Source: Stramenopiles sp. TOSAG23-2 (taxonomy: Eukaryota > Sar). Taken from it: a DNA stretch of 24,602 nt. The stretch lies in assembly GCA_900128395.1 (NCBI GenBank), contig LT649461.1:1-24602 (forward strand). Direction: 5' to 3'. Position 1 is the stretch's first letter; each line of letters opens with the position of its first letter. Positions 8,099-18,078 of the stretch are shown here, piece after piece. The position numbers were made by a program, and so were the translations under genes. Under the pieces are notes generated by a model. It saw only the letters and a list, made by a program, of their open reading frames with translations, searched no databases and was not told where the DNA came from.

Positions 8099-8408
8099 AT
8101 TATTATATAGATCTAGATATGGACTTTAGATCTCCCTCTATGCTATAGATGGCGAAGAAAAATTAGGTAAATCTCTGTAAGTGTGTATTTTTTTAATGTC
8201 TTTTTATAAATGTGTAAAGAAGATAAAGATATTATTATTATTTTGTGTATTATTATTATTGTATAATAAATATTGGTATTATTAGTATTATTATATTATA
8301 GAATTACACACACACATTTATTTATGAAGAAGAACATCTCACATCACTATGCAGACACCAAAATCCAAATATCAATTTTCTGTTGTAGGAATGAAATTAT
8401 CAATCAAA
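8099..8408. other. Intergenic between two minus-strand genes
   Basis: This stretch holds the leader of the kelch gene and the 3' flank of the phosphatase gene. It is dominated by ATT/TTA microsatellite sequence (about 8232-8298), with an (AC)5 tract at 8306-8316 that reads TG on the phosphatase sense strand. No gene is visible. Confidence 0.5.
8306..8316. repeat. Short (AC)n tract, TG on the phosphatase sense strand
   Basis: A five-unit AC tract about 92 nt downstream of the phosphatase stop codon at 8409. On the gene's strand it reads TGTGTGTGTGT, the same orientation as the TG tracts following three other genes. Confidence 0.6.
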
Positions 8409-9885
8409 TCATTGTTGCAACGTATGATTTAACCATACTGTTCCTAGATCTTTACAATTTGATATCCCTTTTGATTGAAAACAATTTAATATATCATCAT
8501 ATTTATCAATACCTGTTAAATCTTGAACATTATAATAAATTATTTCAACACGATTCTCTCTTGTATCGACAAATGGGATACCAAAATTACCACAGCCTTC
8601 CATCCCTTGTCCAGCAACCATAAAACCTTTATCTTTTTCCGTAACTTTATTGCAATGTGTATGCCCCATTACATATTTTAATGAATTTATTTCATCTAAT
8701 TGTTGGCATCCATCCATGCCTTTAATTTCATTATACACATCAGGAACATCCATTTGATTACTACATCCAAGACCGGCATTGTTCCAATGCTGAAAGAAAT
8801 AAATCATTTTATATAATAATATTTTGTTAGTTCATGTTTATTCATATTACACCGTGTGTGTATATATATATATATGGAAAAGCAATACTTACACCAACAA
8901 TAAACGCAACAGCTGGTTTTGATTGTTTGAAATATTCACAGCCTTCTTGGAAATACTTTTTTGTATCTTGGTATGTATATCCTCCACTATATAATAAGAA
9001 GCCCGCATTGCCAATTTTAAAATAACTGAAAAAATTTTCAATAGATGCCATGCGATGTCCGGAGGATTGTTTATCTGGATTTACAGAAAAATTTAAAAAC
9101 TGGACATTATTGTTTTTCGATGCAATAGAATCCATTCCATAAAATTGCATATGGCCATTTCCAAATTGGTCACTCTCTGATGCTAAAATTGGTGTACCAA
9201 CAGACCAATAATCATGATTTCCTGCCACTGTTGCAAATAATTTGGATTTTAATTCCAAATTTATTTGATCGTACCATGTCGTTGATAAATTACCATATCT
9301 ATCATAAAAATTATCACCTAGAATCATCCAATAATCTATATCTTTTGCTCCTGCATTTAATAATGCTGTACTGCGTTCAAACGTTTGGAATTTACCACCA
9401 AATGTACATCCCATGAATGCACCATGAAAACACGGATCAGCAATTATTATACCACGTACACCAGTATTTTCAATTGGGTAGTTTATTGTCACGTTGGTCC
9501 CATTAATAGTGACAGTTTTTTTTGAATTTTTATTATTTGAGCTAATAATATTTTCATATTTTGAATGCAAGAATTTATCTTTCCAACGATATTGAAATGG
9601 TTTATTGTATGTAAAAAAATCCGCATCTTCATTTATTAATGGATTCGTAGCATTTGTTATAACTGAAATTCTTGCAGAACCGTATCCTTTTGATCCAAGC
9701 CCAGGTGTAACCCTTAAATCAATCGGAGATGCTGGATTACTCCTAGTAGTTCCTCTTTTTCGAATAACTTCATCCACCAAAGAAAGTGCTTTCAAATGTG
9801 GAATACTTATTAAAAAAACAAGAAGAAAGGCTACTATGAAAACCTTCATGGTATGGTATCGTGGTGTTTGATTTAAAGTAATCAT
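8409..9885 (-). CDS. Purple acid phosphatase-like metallophosphoesterase (two exons)
   Basis: Exons 9885-8893 and 8789-8409 join in phase 0 to give 457 residues. Of the metallophosphoesterase motifs, GDNFYD (190-195), AGNHDYW (221-227), a VGHWNNAG motif created at the splice junction (H332) and MGHTH (372-376) are all present. The GDNFY form is typical of tartrate-resistant/purple acid phosphatases. The first metal block is atypical: IADPCFHG around D150 instead of the usual GDWG. A hydrophobic segment at about residues 13-33 is a signal peptide or anchor. The start may be the ATG at 9885 or the one at 9849, which begins directly with the signal sequence. N-linked sequons (NAT, NGT, NVT, NLS, NFS) support a secreted or vacuolar enzyme. 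Known relatives hydrolyse phosphate monoesters at a two-metal site; the substrate here is unknown. Confidence 0.85.
8790..8892 (-). other. Intron of the phosphatase gene (103 nt)
   Basis: On the minus strand the intron begins GTAAGT and ends TTTCTTTCAG, with a clear polypyrimidine tract. Removal joins FIVG to HWNNAG in phase 0 and rebuilds a conserved histidine motif; without splicing the frame stops within about 20 codons. It contains a TG/TA microsatellite. Confidence 0.85.
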
Positions 9886-10231
9886 CGTTATAAATATTAT
9901 TTAAATAAATACGAAACAATATGCATTTGTTGAGTTGTACATTATCTGCTATATATATATAATACATTAACATTTGTATTTTAGGAAGGTTCGTTTGATG
10001 CAAATTGTATAGTAATATTGAATTAGAGCTTATTATTATTATATATTACATCTTATTTGATGCACGCACGAGGCGGGGGTAAAAATATAGTAATTTGTAC
10101 TTGTTAAAATACATAGTTTAAGATTTCCATAGTATATATAAATTTTTTGTTTTTATGAATATAAAGCCACAAACACACACACACACACACGCCGGCATGC
10201 TACATCATATATACTGTATATATCTGTTTTA
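9886..10231. other. Intergenic between Nup93 and phosphatase genes
   Basis: AT-rich sequence holding the leader of the phosphatase gene and the 3' flank of the Nup93 gene. It includes an (AC)9 tract at 10173-10190, which reads TG on the sense strand about 42 nt after the Nup93 stop. There is also a short GC patch (GCACGCACGAGGCGGGGG) near 10062-10079. No gene is visible. Confidence 0.5.
10173..10190. repeat. (AC)9 microsatellite, TG on the Nup93 sense strand
   Basis: Nine AC units downstream of the Nup93 stop at 10232. Read on the gene's own strand this is (TG)n about 42 nt after the stop. Confidence 0.75.
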
Positions 10232-13178
10232 TCATCGTCTAGTACTAGCACCTAATCCTAATCCACCCTTTGTTATTTCACTTTCATATTCTGCTAATTT
10301 ATTATATGTTTGCGGTGGTAATTTATGCTTCAACCATGCAGTAAATGACATAATTGCTTCCGCTTTTGCGCCTATATTTTTAATTTCTTCATTATATGAT
10401 TCTGGATTTTGAAAATTATTATTATTCCTATTGTAATCGTTGCGTCCGCCGATGATCATATTGCCATTTGCCACAGCTTTCTTTTGCAACTGAAGCAAGC
10501 ACAACATATAATCTTCCAAAACTTTATGGAAATTTTTTACAATTGGCTCCCCAAGCTCATTAAATCTTGCACGTTTAGCTTGTCGTTCATATTCACTATC
10601 ATTCGTAGGTAATAAATCAACCTTTTTTTGTTGGATTAATTCTAATGCTTTTGCATAATCTTTTTGCTCATGCACCAATACAAAAAATTGATCCAATTGC
10701 AGCAATATATAAAGTGTATCGCGTTCTTTATCGGATACATTACGTGCCTTACCATTCCTAATCATACCTGCAAGATCACGTGCGCGTTTCAAAGTGTTCG
10801 GTTGACGATTATTATCGAAGCCTCCATCAGATGGAACGATAGCTTGGCTTAGCTGTAAATTTACTAAATGCAATACACGATCAAATAATCTTGCTCTCCA
10901 ATACAAATCAATTGCCCTTTCCAAATTATTTTTTTTCTCCGCGTTGCGCGCTGCAAGGCGTATAATTTCCTGCACTTCTGCATCGTCTTGTATAACTTTA
11001 CTTAAATATCCTGTACTACTTTGATCTTTTGCACCAAGCAATTGGTCGAGTTGTTTCTCATGCGCGTTGAAAAATAATTTAGTTAAAAACATATTGCGTT
11101 CTATTTGACCTGCATTTCCACTACTATCGCCCGATTTGCGCAATACGCATAGATAATCTGTTGCAACAGTGATATCAGCACCAGCGATACGTTCAATGTA
11201 ATCATTTACCATTTGACCGAGGGCAAAATTACCTTCATCATCGATACAAACACCAGGATTAATTCGTTTATTACGGGGTGTTTGGCTGTTGATGCTGTTG
11301 CCAATGGAAGAGTCGTTGCCAAAGCCGCCCCTGCGCCTTGGTTGATTTTGTATTCCTTGCTCCCCACTACGTTTTAAAACACCATAGTGGTCTAGCGCAA
11401 TTGCAAAATGTACGGCATCGTCAGGTCGGCCAGCATTTACAGCTAAATACGTCAATGCTCTTTCAAATTGCAAGCAGTATAACAACAATGTAAAGTAGTG
11501 AAAGGGACGATTATTATCACTTGTGAAATAATCTGGTCCATATACTTTCATAATCACATCAGATAAATTTTCCATGGTGAAATTATCAAAGCTATCGTTC
11601 CTACTAAAATTTCCTTTCATTTTACCAGAGGTGACCACTATCGATAATTGATGCCACATGAAATCTTCAATATTCTCGGAAACTGCAAGACCTTCTAATT
11701 GATGCACAATATGCTGCGATCCTTCACCTGCTCTCCCTTCACCGACCATTTGAGCTAACAACGTTAAAACTGCACTTTTATAGCTTGCATTGGGGGATGT
11801 ATTCTTATTTTTAAACGTTGTTTTTACGTAAGCTTTCCAATCTGTGGATGTTTGCATATTATTGTTGCTGCCCGCAAAACAGCTTCTCCATGCTTCCAAG
11901 CCACTAACTATATGTTCTGGTTCATTTGCAATATTTGTGCCACTCCAATCATAATTATTTGATCTACTAATAACTTGTTTAAATACATTAATTGCATCAT
12001 CGTATGCACCACAACGTAAGCAATGATATGCAACAGCCCATGGATTTCTATCTTCACCTTCATAATCAGTACCCTGTAAGTATTTTCTAACTAAACCAAT
12101 CGATTCTGAATGATTAGTGTTGTATGAAGATCCCCCAGCGCCAGTACACTCTTCCATCGTACGTTTCCATTGGTTTTGTAAATATTGAATCCCACCATTT
12201 ACAAAATTCATTTGATATGCCTTTTGTTGTGATGGATCGCGTGATAAACGTTGTTGTCTGTATTGAGATTGGGCAGGGCCATTGTACTGGTGTTGATCTA
12301 CTTGGTGTTGATCTTCTCCGATCATCGTACGTAGTAGATCCCAGCTAATCTCGCGTTGCGCGCCGTCCAAGTCATTTTCGAACGCAGATGCACCTTTAAA
12401 ATGAGTTAGCAATGGACAAAGAACAGCACGTCCAGGACGTCTTTTTTCATTTAAATCTTTAATACATTGATGATAATTTACTTGTAAATTACTTAAACGT
12501 ACATGCCCACCAAAATATAAAGTGCCTTGCCCTTGTTGTTGCTGCTGCTGTCGCATGATAGAGCCAGGAGTGCCACTGGTGTTGACAAATCTTTGCGGAG
12601 AATTAGGATTACTATTTTCCAATTGGTGTATCCTTGAAAAACTTAAATCCTGTAGACTATTATTAGTAGTATGATTATGATGTTGTTGTTGATAACCACT
12701 GTTAGCTAACATCATATCTTGTCCACCTCGTTGTCCAACAGAGGATAAAATTTCTTGTTGTGCACGTCTCCAATCGTTTTCTAATTGATGACTAACACGC
12801 CGCTCAAATTCAACTGCCGTGGTTTCCATGCAATCATGCAATGCATGCAATATAATTTCATCATGATATAATTTTAAATGACTATCAATATCAGTATCTT
12901 CCACATATGTATTTAAAGGAACAGGATTCGCTTGTAAGTCCAATAACTGAATTGCTTTACGATGCCCTTCGGTATCAATGGAACGCTGTGATAGTAAACG
13001 TAACGCTTTCGTATCCGAAATAGGGCCGACATTATTATCCACAAATTGCTTCGCTGCAATTTCTATTTGCGTTAAATTACGATCTAATAGTTCAGATTCT
13101 TGTGTTTCTTCTGGATCTAATAATTCATTTGTTTTATTTGCTAACTCTTGTAACTGTGCTGAAGTTGGTCGATAACTC

Positions 13179-13180
<2 letters not shown>
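10232..13180 (-). CDS. NUP93: Nuclear pore scaffold protein Nup93/Nic96
   Basis: A 982-residue protein in one exon. The C-terminal two thirds is the all-helical Nic96/Nup93 domain. Its signature NPWAVAYHCLRCGAYDDA (about 382-399) is plain, and helical pairs such as LQFERALTYLAVN, DLYWRARLFDRVLHLVNLQLSQA and YAKALELIQQKKVDLLP follow. The N-terminal region up to about 160 is helical and charged, matching the part that contacts the Nup62 complex and Nup205/188 in known pores. Family members are usually about 820-840 residues; the excess here is Gln/Asn-rich insertions, such as a Q-rich stretch near 210 and an N-rich one near 940. It is an inner-ring scaffold subunit needed for pore assembly. A (TA)n tract ends 4 nt upstream of the ATG. 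TG repeats lie in the 3' flank. Confidence 0.93.
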
Positions 13181-13211
<31 letters not shown>

Positions 13212-13562
13212 GAACGTATGTGATATATAGGGTATGTATATATATATGATATGGGATAATGAATGGTATATATTTATATATATTGTTATATCTGATATGT
13301 TGTGTATATCAATCTATTGTATGTAGACGAGACGACTGTCTATATCTATAAATATATATTGAATGTTTTATTTCAATTCATTTTAATTTAAGAAGAGCAA
13401 AGAAGAAAGAAGAAATTCAAATTATTAATCGTAATAGCATATACACAGCATTAAGTTATAACACATGCTATTGCCATACTAAATCACCAACCCCGGTGAA
13501 AATTTCGAGATCTGATGGTGGTGGACAAAGGACAATATATACATATTTTTACTTTTTTTGTT
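13181..13562. other. Intergenic: Nup93 leader and 3' flank of the LRR-like gene
   Basis: No gene is visible. The first 180 nt are TA/TATG-rich, likely an open promoter and leader for the Nup93 gene. The rest has no recognisable signal. Confidence 0.5.
13185..13211. repeat. (TA)n tract abutting the Nup93 start codon
   Basis: About 13 TA units lying 4 nt upstream of the Nup93 ATG (minus strand), so probably transcribed in the 5' UTR. Comparable TA tracts lie upstream of the D-amino-acid enzyme gene (17725-17756) and the Asn-rich gene (20956-20978). Confidence 0.75.
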
Positions 13563-14889
13563 TTACGATATCACGCACTTTTTATCATCTCCACCACCAC
13601 GCACAACACTCTTTGTTGCCCTTAATTTCCATTTCGCATTTTCAAGATGCTTTTTATTGCTTTTAGTGATCTCATCTAATTTACGTTCTTCAACCACCCC
13701 ATTTCCGTCTCTTTTCTCATCAATTTTACACTGCCAGAAATCATCCAAAATTTGCTCTTTTTCTTTTTCCACGAGTGCCTCTTCCCCTTTATCGTTTGTT
13801 TCTTCAGTTTCTACCTCTTCCTTTAATACAATTTCAACATTGCCTTTGTCCCAATAATGTGACCATGAAGGAAAACCAGGAGGGGTCCGTTCAATCTTTA
13901 TTTTTTCCGGCTGTTTTCTATTTTCAATTAATTTCATAATTTTTAATGCTGTTTTTGGGGTGAAACTGGAGACATAATACTCCAACGTTTCCCACTTGTC
14001 TAACATTTGTGGGAAATTTATCAAATTCCATTTTTTCCAGCAATAACATAGAGACAAGTCTTCCAATATTTGTATACATGAAGGTTTCTTTTCCTACACT
14101 CAAGCCTCGTTTTCTTATTTGAAATAGAATTAAATTGACCACTTGCTCATACCCTTTTTTCCCAGTTTCATTTAAAATTTTCCAATATTGACGATCTAAG
14201 CATTTATGTTTTGTTTTAATTAATCCAAATAAATGCTGTTGTTTTTTACCTAATTCTGAAATATTTGCCCAATTTAATTGTAAATCTTCAACGTTTGAAT
14301 TGTCTTTTAAACCAAGCTGAATTTTTTTGACCGTTTCGTCTGATATGTCTTTGAATTTAACCCCAGAAAAATTTAACACTTTAATCAATTTTGTATTTTG
14401 TTTAAGAATCTCAAATACAACTTTGTGATAGTTGCGCATAGCTGCAATATCAATAAGTGTTTCATATTCGCGCTGTATTGATGGGTGTTTCGTGTCACAC
14501 AGTTGCAAAAATAAATTTTGTTTTGTTTTTTGACCTCCCTCTTCAACAATTCGATCCCATTGTAGACTCAATGTTGATATATGCGTGTTTACTTTAATTG
14601 ATTTCGCGATTGCTGCAACAGTAGTTGCAAGTATTTTCAGTTGTATCCAATATTGTTTTTCATCATTTTGATCATGTTCATTTATGTTTTTACCACGGAA
14701 TGTATCCCAACGTTTTTTTATAATACGCAAAGGTTCTACAATAAACATAAACATGTCAATAATTGGTACTATTAACAATGTTAGAATTTTTCCGCAGCAA
14801 CTTACTTTTCGAACTCTTATGCTTAACGCTTCATCTGGTATATCATCTTACATACATGTGTTTTTCTGTATTTTTAGGCGGAGTTTCAT
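13563..14889 (-). CDS. LRR-like protein ending in a CaaX box; frame broken twice
   Basis: Two overlapping minus-strand frames look like one gene. Frame 1 (14847-13924) carries a hydrophobic segment (KILTLLIVPIIDMFMFIVEP) and degenerate leucine-rich repeats of ribonuclease-inhibitor style (LIKVLNFSGVKFKDIS, VEDLQLNWANISELG). Frame 2, open from about 14092, continues with a charged Glu/Lys-rich tail ending KKCVIS, a farnesylation-type CaaX box. A +1 shift somewhere in 14092-13924 is needed to join them; homopolymers at 14089-14092 (A4) and 14031-14036 (A6) are candidates. Upstream, an in-frame ATG at 14889 is cut off by TAA at 14850-14848. A 21-nt GTATGT...CAG segment (14855-14835) would remove that stop if it were an intron; otherwise the first ATG is 14754. 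It could be a pseudogene, an assembly error, or a gene with unusual introns. Confidence 0.5.
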
Positions 14890-15307
14890 TTTAACTTATG
14901 AATACAATATTCTTCCTGCTGCTGTGCTGCTGTGATTACTTTTACTTTACTGTACACTACTGATTAATATGCCTATAAGTGTGCACAAAAAACATCTTTT
15001 GTGAACTGTGAACTGGAGGGCTGATGCTATTCCCCTACTAAATTCCTTAATGATAGTGAGGAGGAAAAACTCTCCTCGAAGAAAAAGTGCAAAAAAAAAA
15101 AAGAACAAAATAAATAAACAAACTTATAAAAAAAGGGAACAACTGTAAATATACACATTAACATATAATTATTAGATAAAATAAATGATGGACACATTCG
15201 ATGGAAAACAAAAATATGATATAAAATATAAAAAACATATACATTAGTAGTAATATTTTTATTATTGTAGAGAGAAAAAGAAGATTAAAATATTTTTTTG
15301 ATTAAGA
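14890..15307. other. Spacer between head-to-head genes
   Basis: No gene is visible. Small features are a CTG/CTGCTG cluster near 14918-14936, a doubled GTGAACT at about 15000-15014, a GAGGAG/CTCCTC inverted repeat near 15058-15079, and an A-run near 15091-15102. The last 180 nt before 15308 are very AT-rich, as in other leaders of the window. The divergent layout suggests a shared promoter region for the two flanking genes. Confidence 0.45.
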
Positions 15308-16109
15308 ATGTTGGGATTGTTTTTATCAACTTGTAGTAGATACCAACGCATCTTTCATTACGGAAACTGTGGGGCGTTATGATGGTAAATATGTCAATAA
15401 GAAGGATGAATGGGGTGGTAGATACAGGAATACTGCAATTAGTGGTGGATGGAAGAACGATAGCAATACTGATACAAATATTACCTCAAAGAAAAATACG
15501 ACTGAAATATTATTAAAATTGAACAAAAAGCGAAAAATGTTTAACAGCATTGTAAAAAATGACACTTTTAATATATTGAAAGAATGGGCAAAGGGAAGTA
15601 TGAAGGATCAGCCTCATTTATGGGCAAATAATGGTTCGCTATGGAAAAATTTCTCAAAGAGTCTTATGAGCAACAGGTCAAATACCATTAGCAATGTATC
15701 TCATATGAAAAATGCTTCAATTAATAATAAGAATAACAATAATAATACGAATATGAATATAATGCGCTTTAAACGAATGGAAAAAAATCAACAAATATCT
15801 GGTGTAATCACAGAAATACGTGACGATTTTGATAATAAAAATATTGTTGCAGAAATACGAGATAGCGATGACTACAATCGGTATCAACGCAGTAATAATG
15901 ATCAATTAAGATCAAACCAAAATGGGTTTAAACCTAGTCGTCGACATAATCGTAACCATCATCCAATTGAATCGATATATTTAGAATTGCAAAAAGATTC
16001 AAATAAACGATATCATGAGATAAAAAAGGCATTGAAAAAGGCAGAAAAAAGATTTGAACGAATGAAGAAAATACATTTGCAAAATCGAAAACTTCGGGGT
16101 GGTAAATAG
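15308..16109 (+). CDS. Basic, Asn/Lys-rich protein, possibly mitochondrial; frame broken once
   Basis: The long frame 15369-16109 (246 codons) begins at GTG and has no ATG until 15537. Its start region (GRYDGKYVNKKDEWGGRYRN) nevertheless looks like real protein. One frame over, ATG at 15308 opens MLGLFLSTCSRYQRIFHYGN, which has Arg, aromatic and Ser residues and no acidic ones, like a mitochondrial presequence. It runs into a TGA soon after 15371. Skipping one base at the GGGG run 15371-15374 joins the two into 266 residues. The body is basic, with an Asn-rich spacer at about 100-135 and a C-terminal charged helix (KKALKKAEKRFERMKK). I recognise no family; a mitochondrial ribosome-associated protein would fit the composition, but that is a guess. 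Its 5' end faces the other broken gene. Confidence 0.5.
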
Positions 16110-16437
16110 AATATTTTGGTAAAAATTTACGAAGTGTTTTTAAATATTAAATATTTAATATAAATATTACGCATATAATTTATACGAAGTTTATGTAAAA
16201 TTATTATATATAACTCTTAGATTTTAACCATATATAATATATATAATATACGGAATATATATTAAAAATATCTAGTAAAACACGTATCATAATAATATGT
16301 AAATATCATATACCTGTACAGTGTTTATTATATAAAAATATAATATCCCCCTTCCTAAATGATGTCCATTTGTCCATCAAACTTTAATATTTTATTTAAA
16401 AAATAAAAAATATATATGCATAGACGATTTTACCATT
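16110..16437. other. Spacer between converging gene ends
   Basis: Very AT-rich, with ATATAATAT-type repeats around 16200-16265. It lies between the 3' ends of the basic-protein gene and the PLP-enzyme gene. No coding or RNA gene signal is seen. Confidence 0.5.
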
Positions 16438-17687
16438 TTACCATCCATCACAAATTTCCCAACTATCCATAACTGCTTGTTCTTCAATTTTACGATCATT
16501 ATCATCCGTCTCAATAATATGAATTTTTCTGTGCTGATGTGTAGATGCACAACTGTGATGAGGTAGTATTTCCAGTATCATACCGATTGGAAAATTATCA
16601 AAATTAATTGGTGATCCATCACTTGTTTCTACTTCGCCAGCTTCTTGCTTTAAAACTTTTATACATAATTTGTGTTTTTCAGTACCTGCAATACGCCCAT
16701 AATGATTGCTTTCCCCTTGTGCGCTGCAACCTGTCCATCCACAATCTATTAGCAACATATTTTGTTTCGGGTATTTCCCAATTACTCTAGTCAGTACACG
16801 GACAGCAATATCATCCAATGTACATGATCCTAAATCTGCTTGCATGCAATCGTAGTATATAAAATTTCCAGGATGTATTGCATCTATCTCATTTAGATGC
16901 GATGGCATTATACTGCAAGTTGGAGTGCTTCCAACGGTTATCATTACATCAGACATGCCAATACCAATACCAAAATGAGATCGTATTTTATTTGCAAAAT
17001 TGACAACAGCATCCCTTTCGATTTCAGCAATTGCTTTTATTTCATTCTTTGATTTCCCTCCATAAGAGTGTCCACCCTTTGGATGGAGCGTAGTGAAGTG
17101 TGTTAGAGGGGATATCTTTTTAAGGGTTAAGAAATTATACTTACGTGCGTATAGATTCCTCCAAAAATCATTTTGTCTTTGCCGGCATTGTATAATGCAG
17201 CTATTAGTTCCAAACTGTCTGGATCTTTTGGATCTATTCCATCTCTGTGGTATCCACAATCTACCATGACCCAAACATGCCATGGTTTAATATGATTTGG
17301 ATGGGAAAAATTAATTAAGGCACTTATCATTTCCATTGAATCTACCAAAATCGAAAATTTATCCATTTTGTTATTTAGCTTCATTGCATCCATAAATTTA
17401 TCAGGGGTAATTGGAACAGCATATAAAATATCATCGAATCCACCATTGCAAAAGAAATTCACTTCTGCCAATGTTGAACAGACAATACCATTTCTACGAC
17501 CTCCTGTTTGTATCATTGCGCCTTGGATCGTTTTGTGTGTTTTTACATGAGGTGTCAGCTTTACATTGAATTTGTCTGCCTGTTTTAACATTTGATATGC
17601 ATTGTTTTTAATTTTATTTAAATACCCAATTAAACACGGTGTTCTTAATTCGGATATTGATTTTGCTGTGGACGATAATGAAGCCAT
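16438..17687 (-). CDS. PLP enzyme, D-serine dehydratase / D-threonine aldolase-like (two exons)
   Basis: Exons 17687-17145 and 17076-16438 join in phase 0 to give 393 residues, the usual size for eukaryotic D-serine dehydratase (Dsd1) and D-threonine aldolase. The alanine-racemase-type barrel begins with RTPCLIGYLNKI. PHVKTHKT at 46-53 contains the expected PLP-binding lysine (K49). The splice junction restores GGIYTH-GGHSYGG, a conserved family motif. The C-terminal domain ends with LPHHSCAS; H355 and C357 match the His-x-Cys zinc site of this family. Members cleave D-serine to pyruvate and ammonia, or D-threonine-type beta-hydroxy amino acids to glycine and an aldehyde. Sequence alone does not decide between them. 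The frame extends upstream to 17762, but only by translating a TA microsatellite, so the ATG at 17687 (MASLSSTAKS) is preferred. No targeting signal is evident. Confidence 0.9.
17077..17144 (-). other. Intron of the PLP-enzyme gene (68 nt)
   Basis: On the minus strand it starts GTAAGT and ends CATCCAAAG, with a TTCTTAAC branch-like site about 12 nt in from the donor. Removal joins IYTH to GGHSYGG in phase 0, a motif expected in this family. Retention would stop the frame after five codons. Confidence 0.87.
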
Positions 17688-17720
17688 GATAATGTGGTTT
17701 ATATTTTCAATTGTACAATA

Positions 17721-17724
<4 letters not shown>

Positions 17725-17756
<32 letters not shown>
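17725..17756. repeat. (AT)16 microsatellite
   Basis: Sixteen AT units about 38 nt upstream of the preferred start of the PLP-enzyme gene, probably in its leader. Read in frame they would add a false Tyr-Ile repeat to the protein, a reason to reject the upstream start at 17762. Confidence 0.85.
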
Positions 17757-17761
<5 letters not shown>

Positions 17762-17910
17762 TACGTATATTAGCTTCTTATATTTATTGGCAACAACATA
17801 CGCGGGTAATTTCTTCAAGGAGTAATCATACATGTGGTCTATTATAATACATGCTGTACCTGGTATGTATATTTTTAATAAAAGAAGAGGGTTTTTTTTT
17901 TTTAAGGTTA

Positions 17911-17937
17911 GCTAGCCCAGCTAGCCCGGCTAGCCAG
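17911..17937. repeat. 9-nt GC-rich tandem repeat, three copies
   Basis: Three head-to-tail units GCTAGCCCA, GCTAGCCCG and GCTAGCCAG, each starting with the palindrome GCTAGC. They follow a T12 run and a GGTTA. The block stands out in AT-rich surroundings and resembles the GC-rich block at 42-92. It lies about 140 nt upstream of the FN3 gene start. Confidence 0.8.
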
Positions 17938-18078
17938 GAGTGCATGACTGTGTGTGATGATGAGGAGAGATGAGAATTGCACAACAATTCAATCAATGAA
18001 AGATTATAATATATTTATCATATTGGTTCAAGAAGATAGTATATAAGTATATAACAAAGAAATCATCAATTGTTAAGC

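Larger units (their letters stand above)
17688..18078. other. Divergent promoter region between PLP-enzyme and FN3 genes
   Basis: This spacer separates two divergently transcribed genes and should hold both promoters. It contains an (AT)16 tract at 17725-17756, a T12 run at 17892-17903, and a GC-rich 9-nt tandem repeat at 17911-17937. I see no coding region and no defined core promoter motif. Confidence 0.5.

Noticed and set aside
14769-14805. 37-nt intron GTAAGT...TTCTAAC...TAG in the LRR-like gene
   Set aside because: Although it has donor and branch-like signals, the sequence reads through without a stop in the gene's frame, and removing 37 nt would break that frame. It remains possible only as a 5' UTR event.
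14848-14850. TAA reassigned as a sense codon
   Set aside because: TAA ends several other genes here, such as the acyltransferase, FN3 and coiled-coil genes, so code reassignment is unlikely; a mutation, tiny intron or other start is simpler.
16089-16109. Ubiquitin-like LRGG near the C-terminus of the basic protein
   Set aside because: The ending KLRGGK sits after a charged helix with no ubiquitin-fold sequence before it; probably coincidence.
17688-17762. Upstream start for the PLP enzyme at 17762
   Set aside because: It would add a Tyr-Ile repeat encoded by the (AT)16 microsatellite; the ATG at 17687 matches the family's N-terminus.
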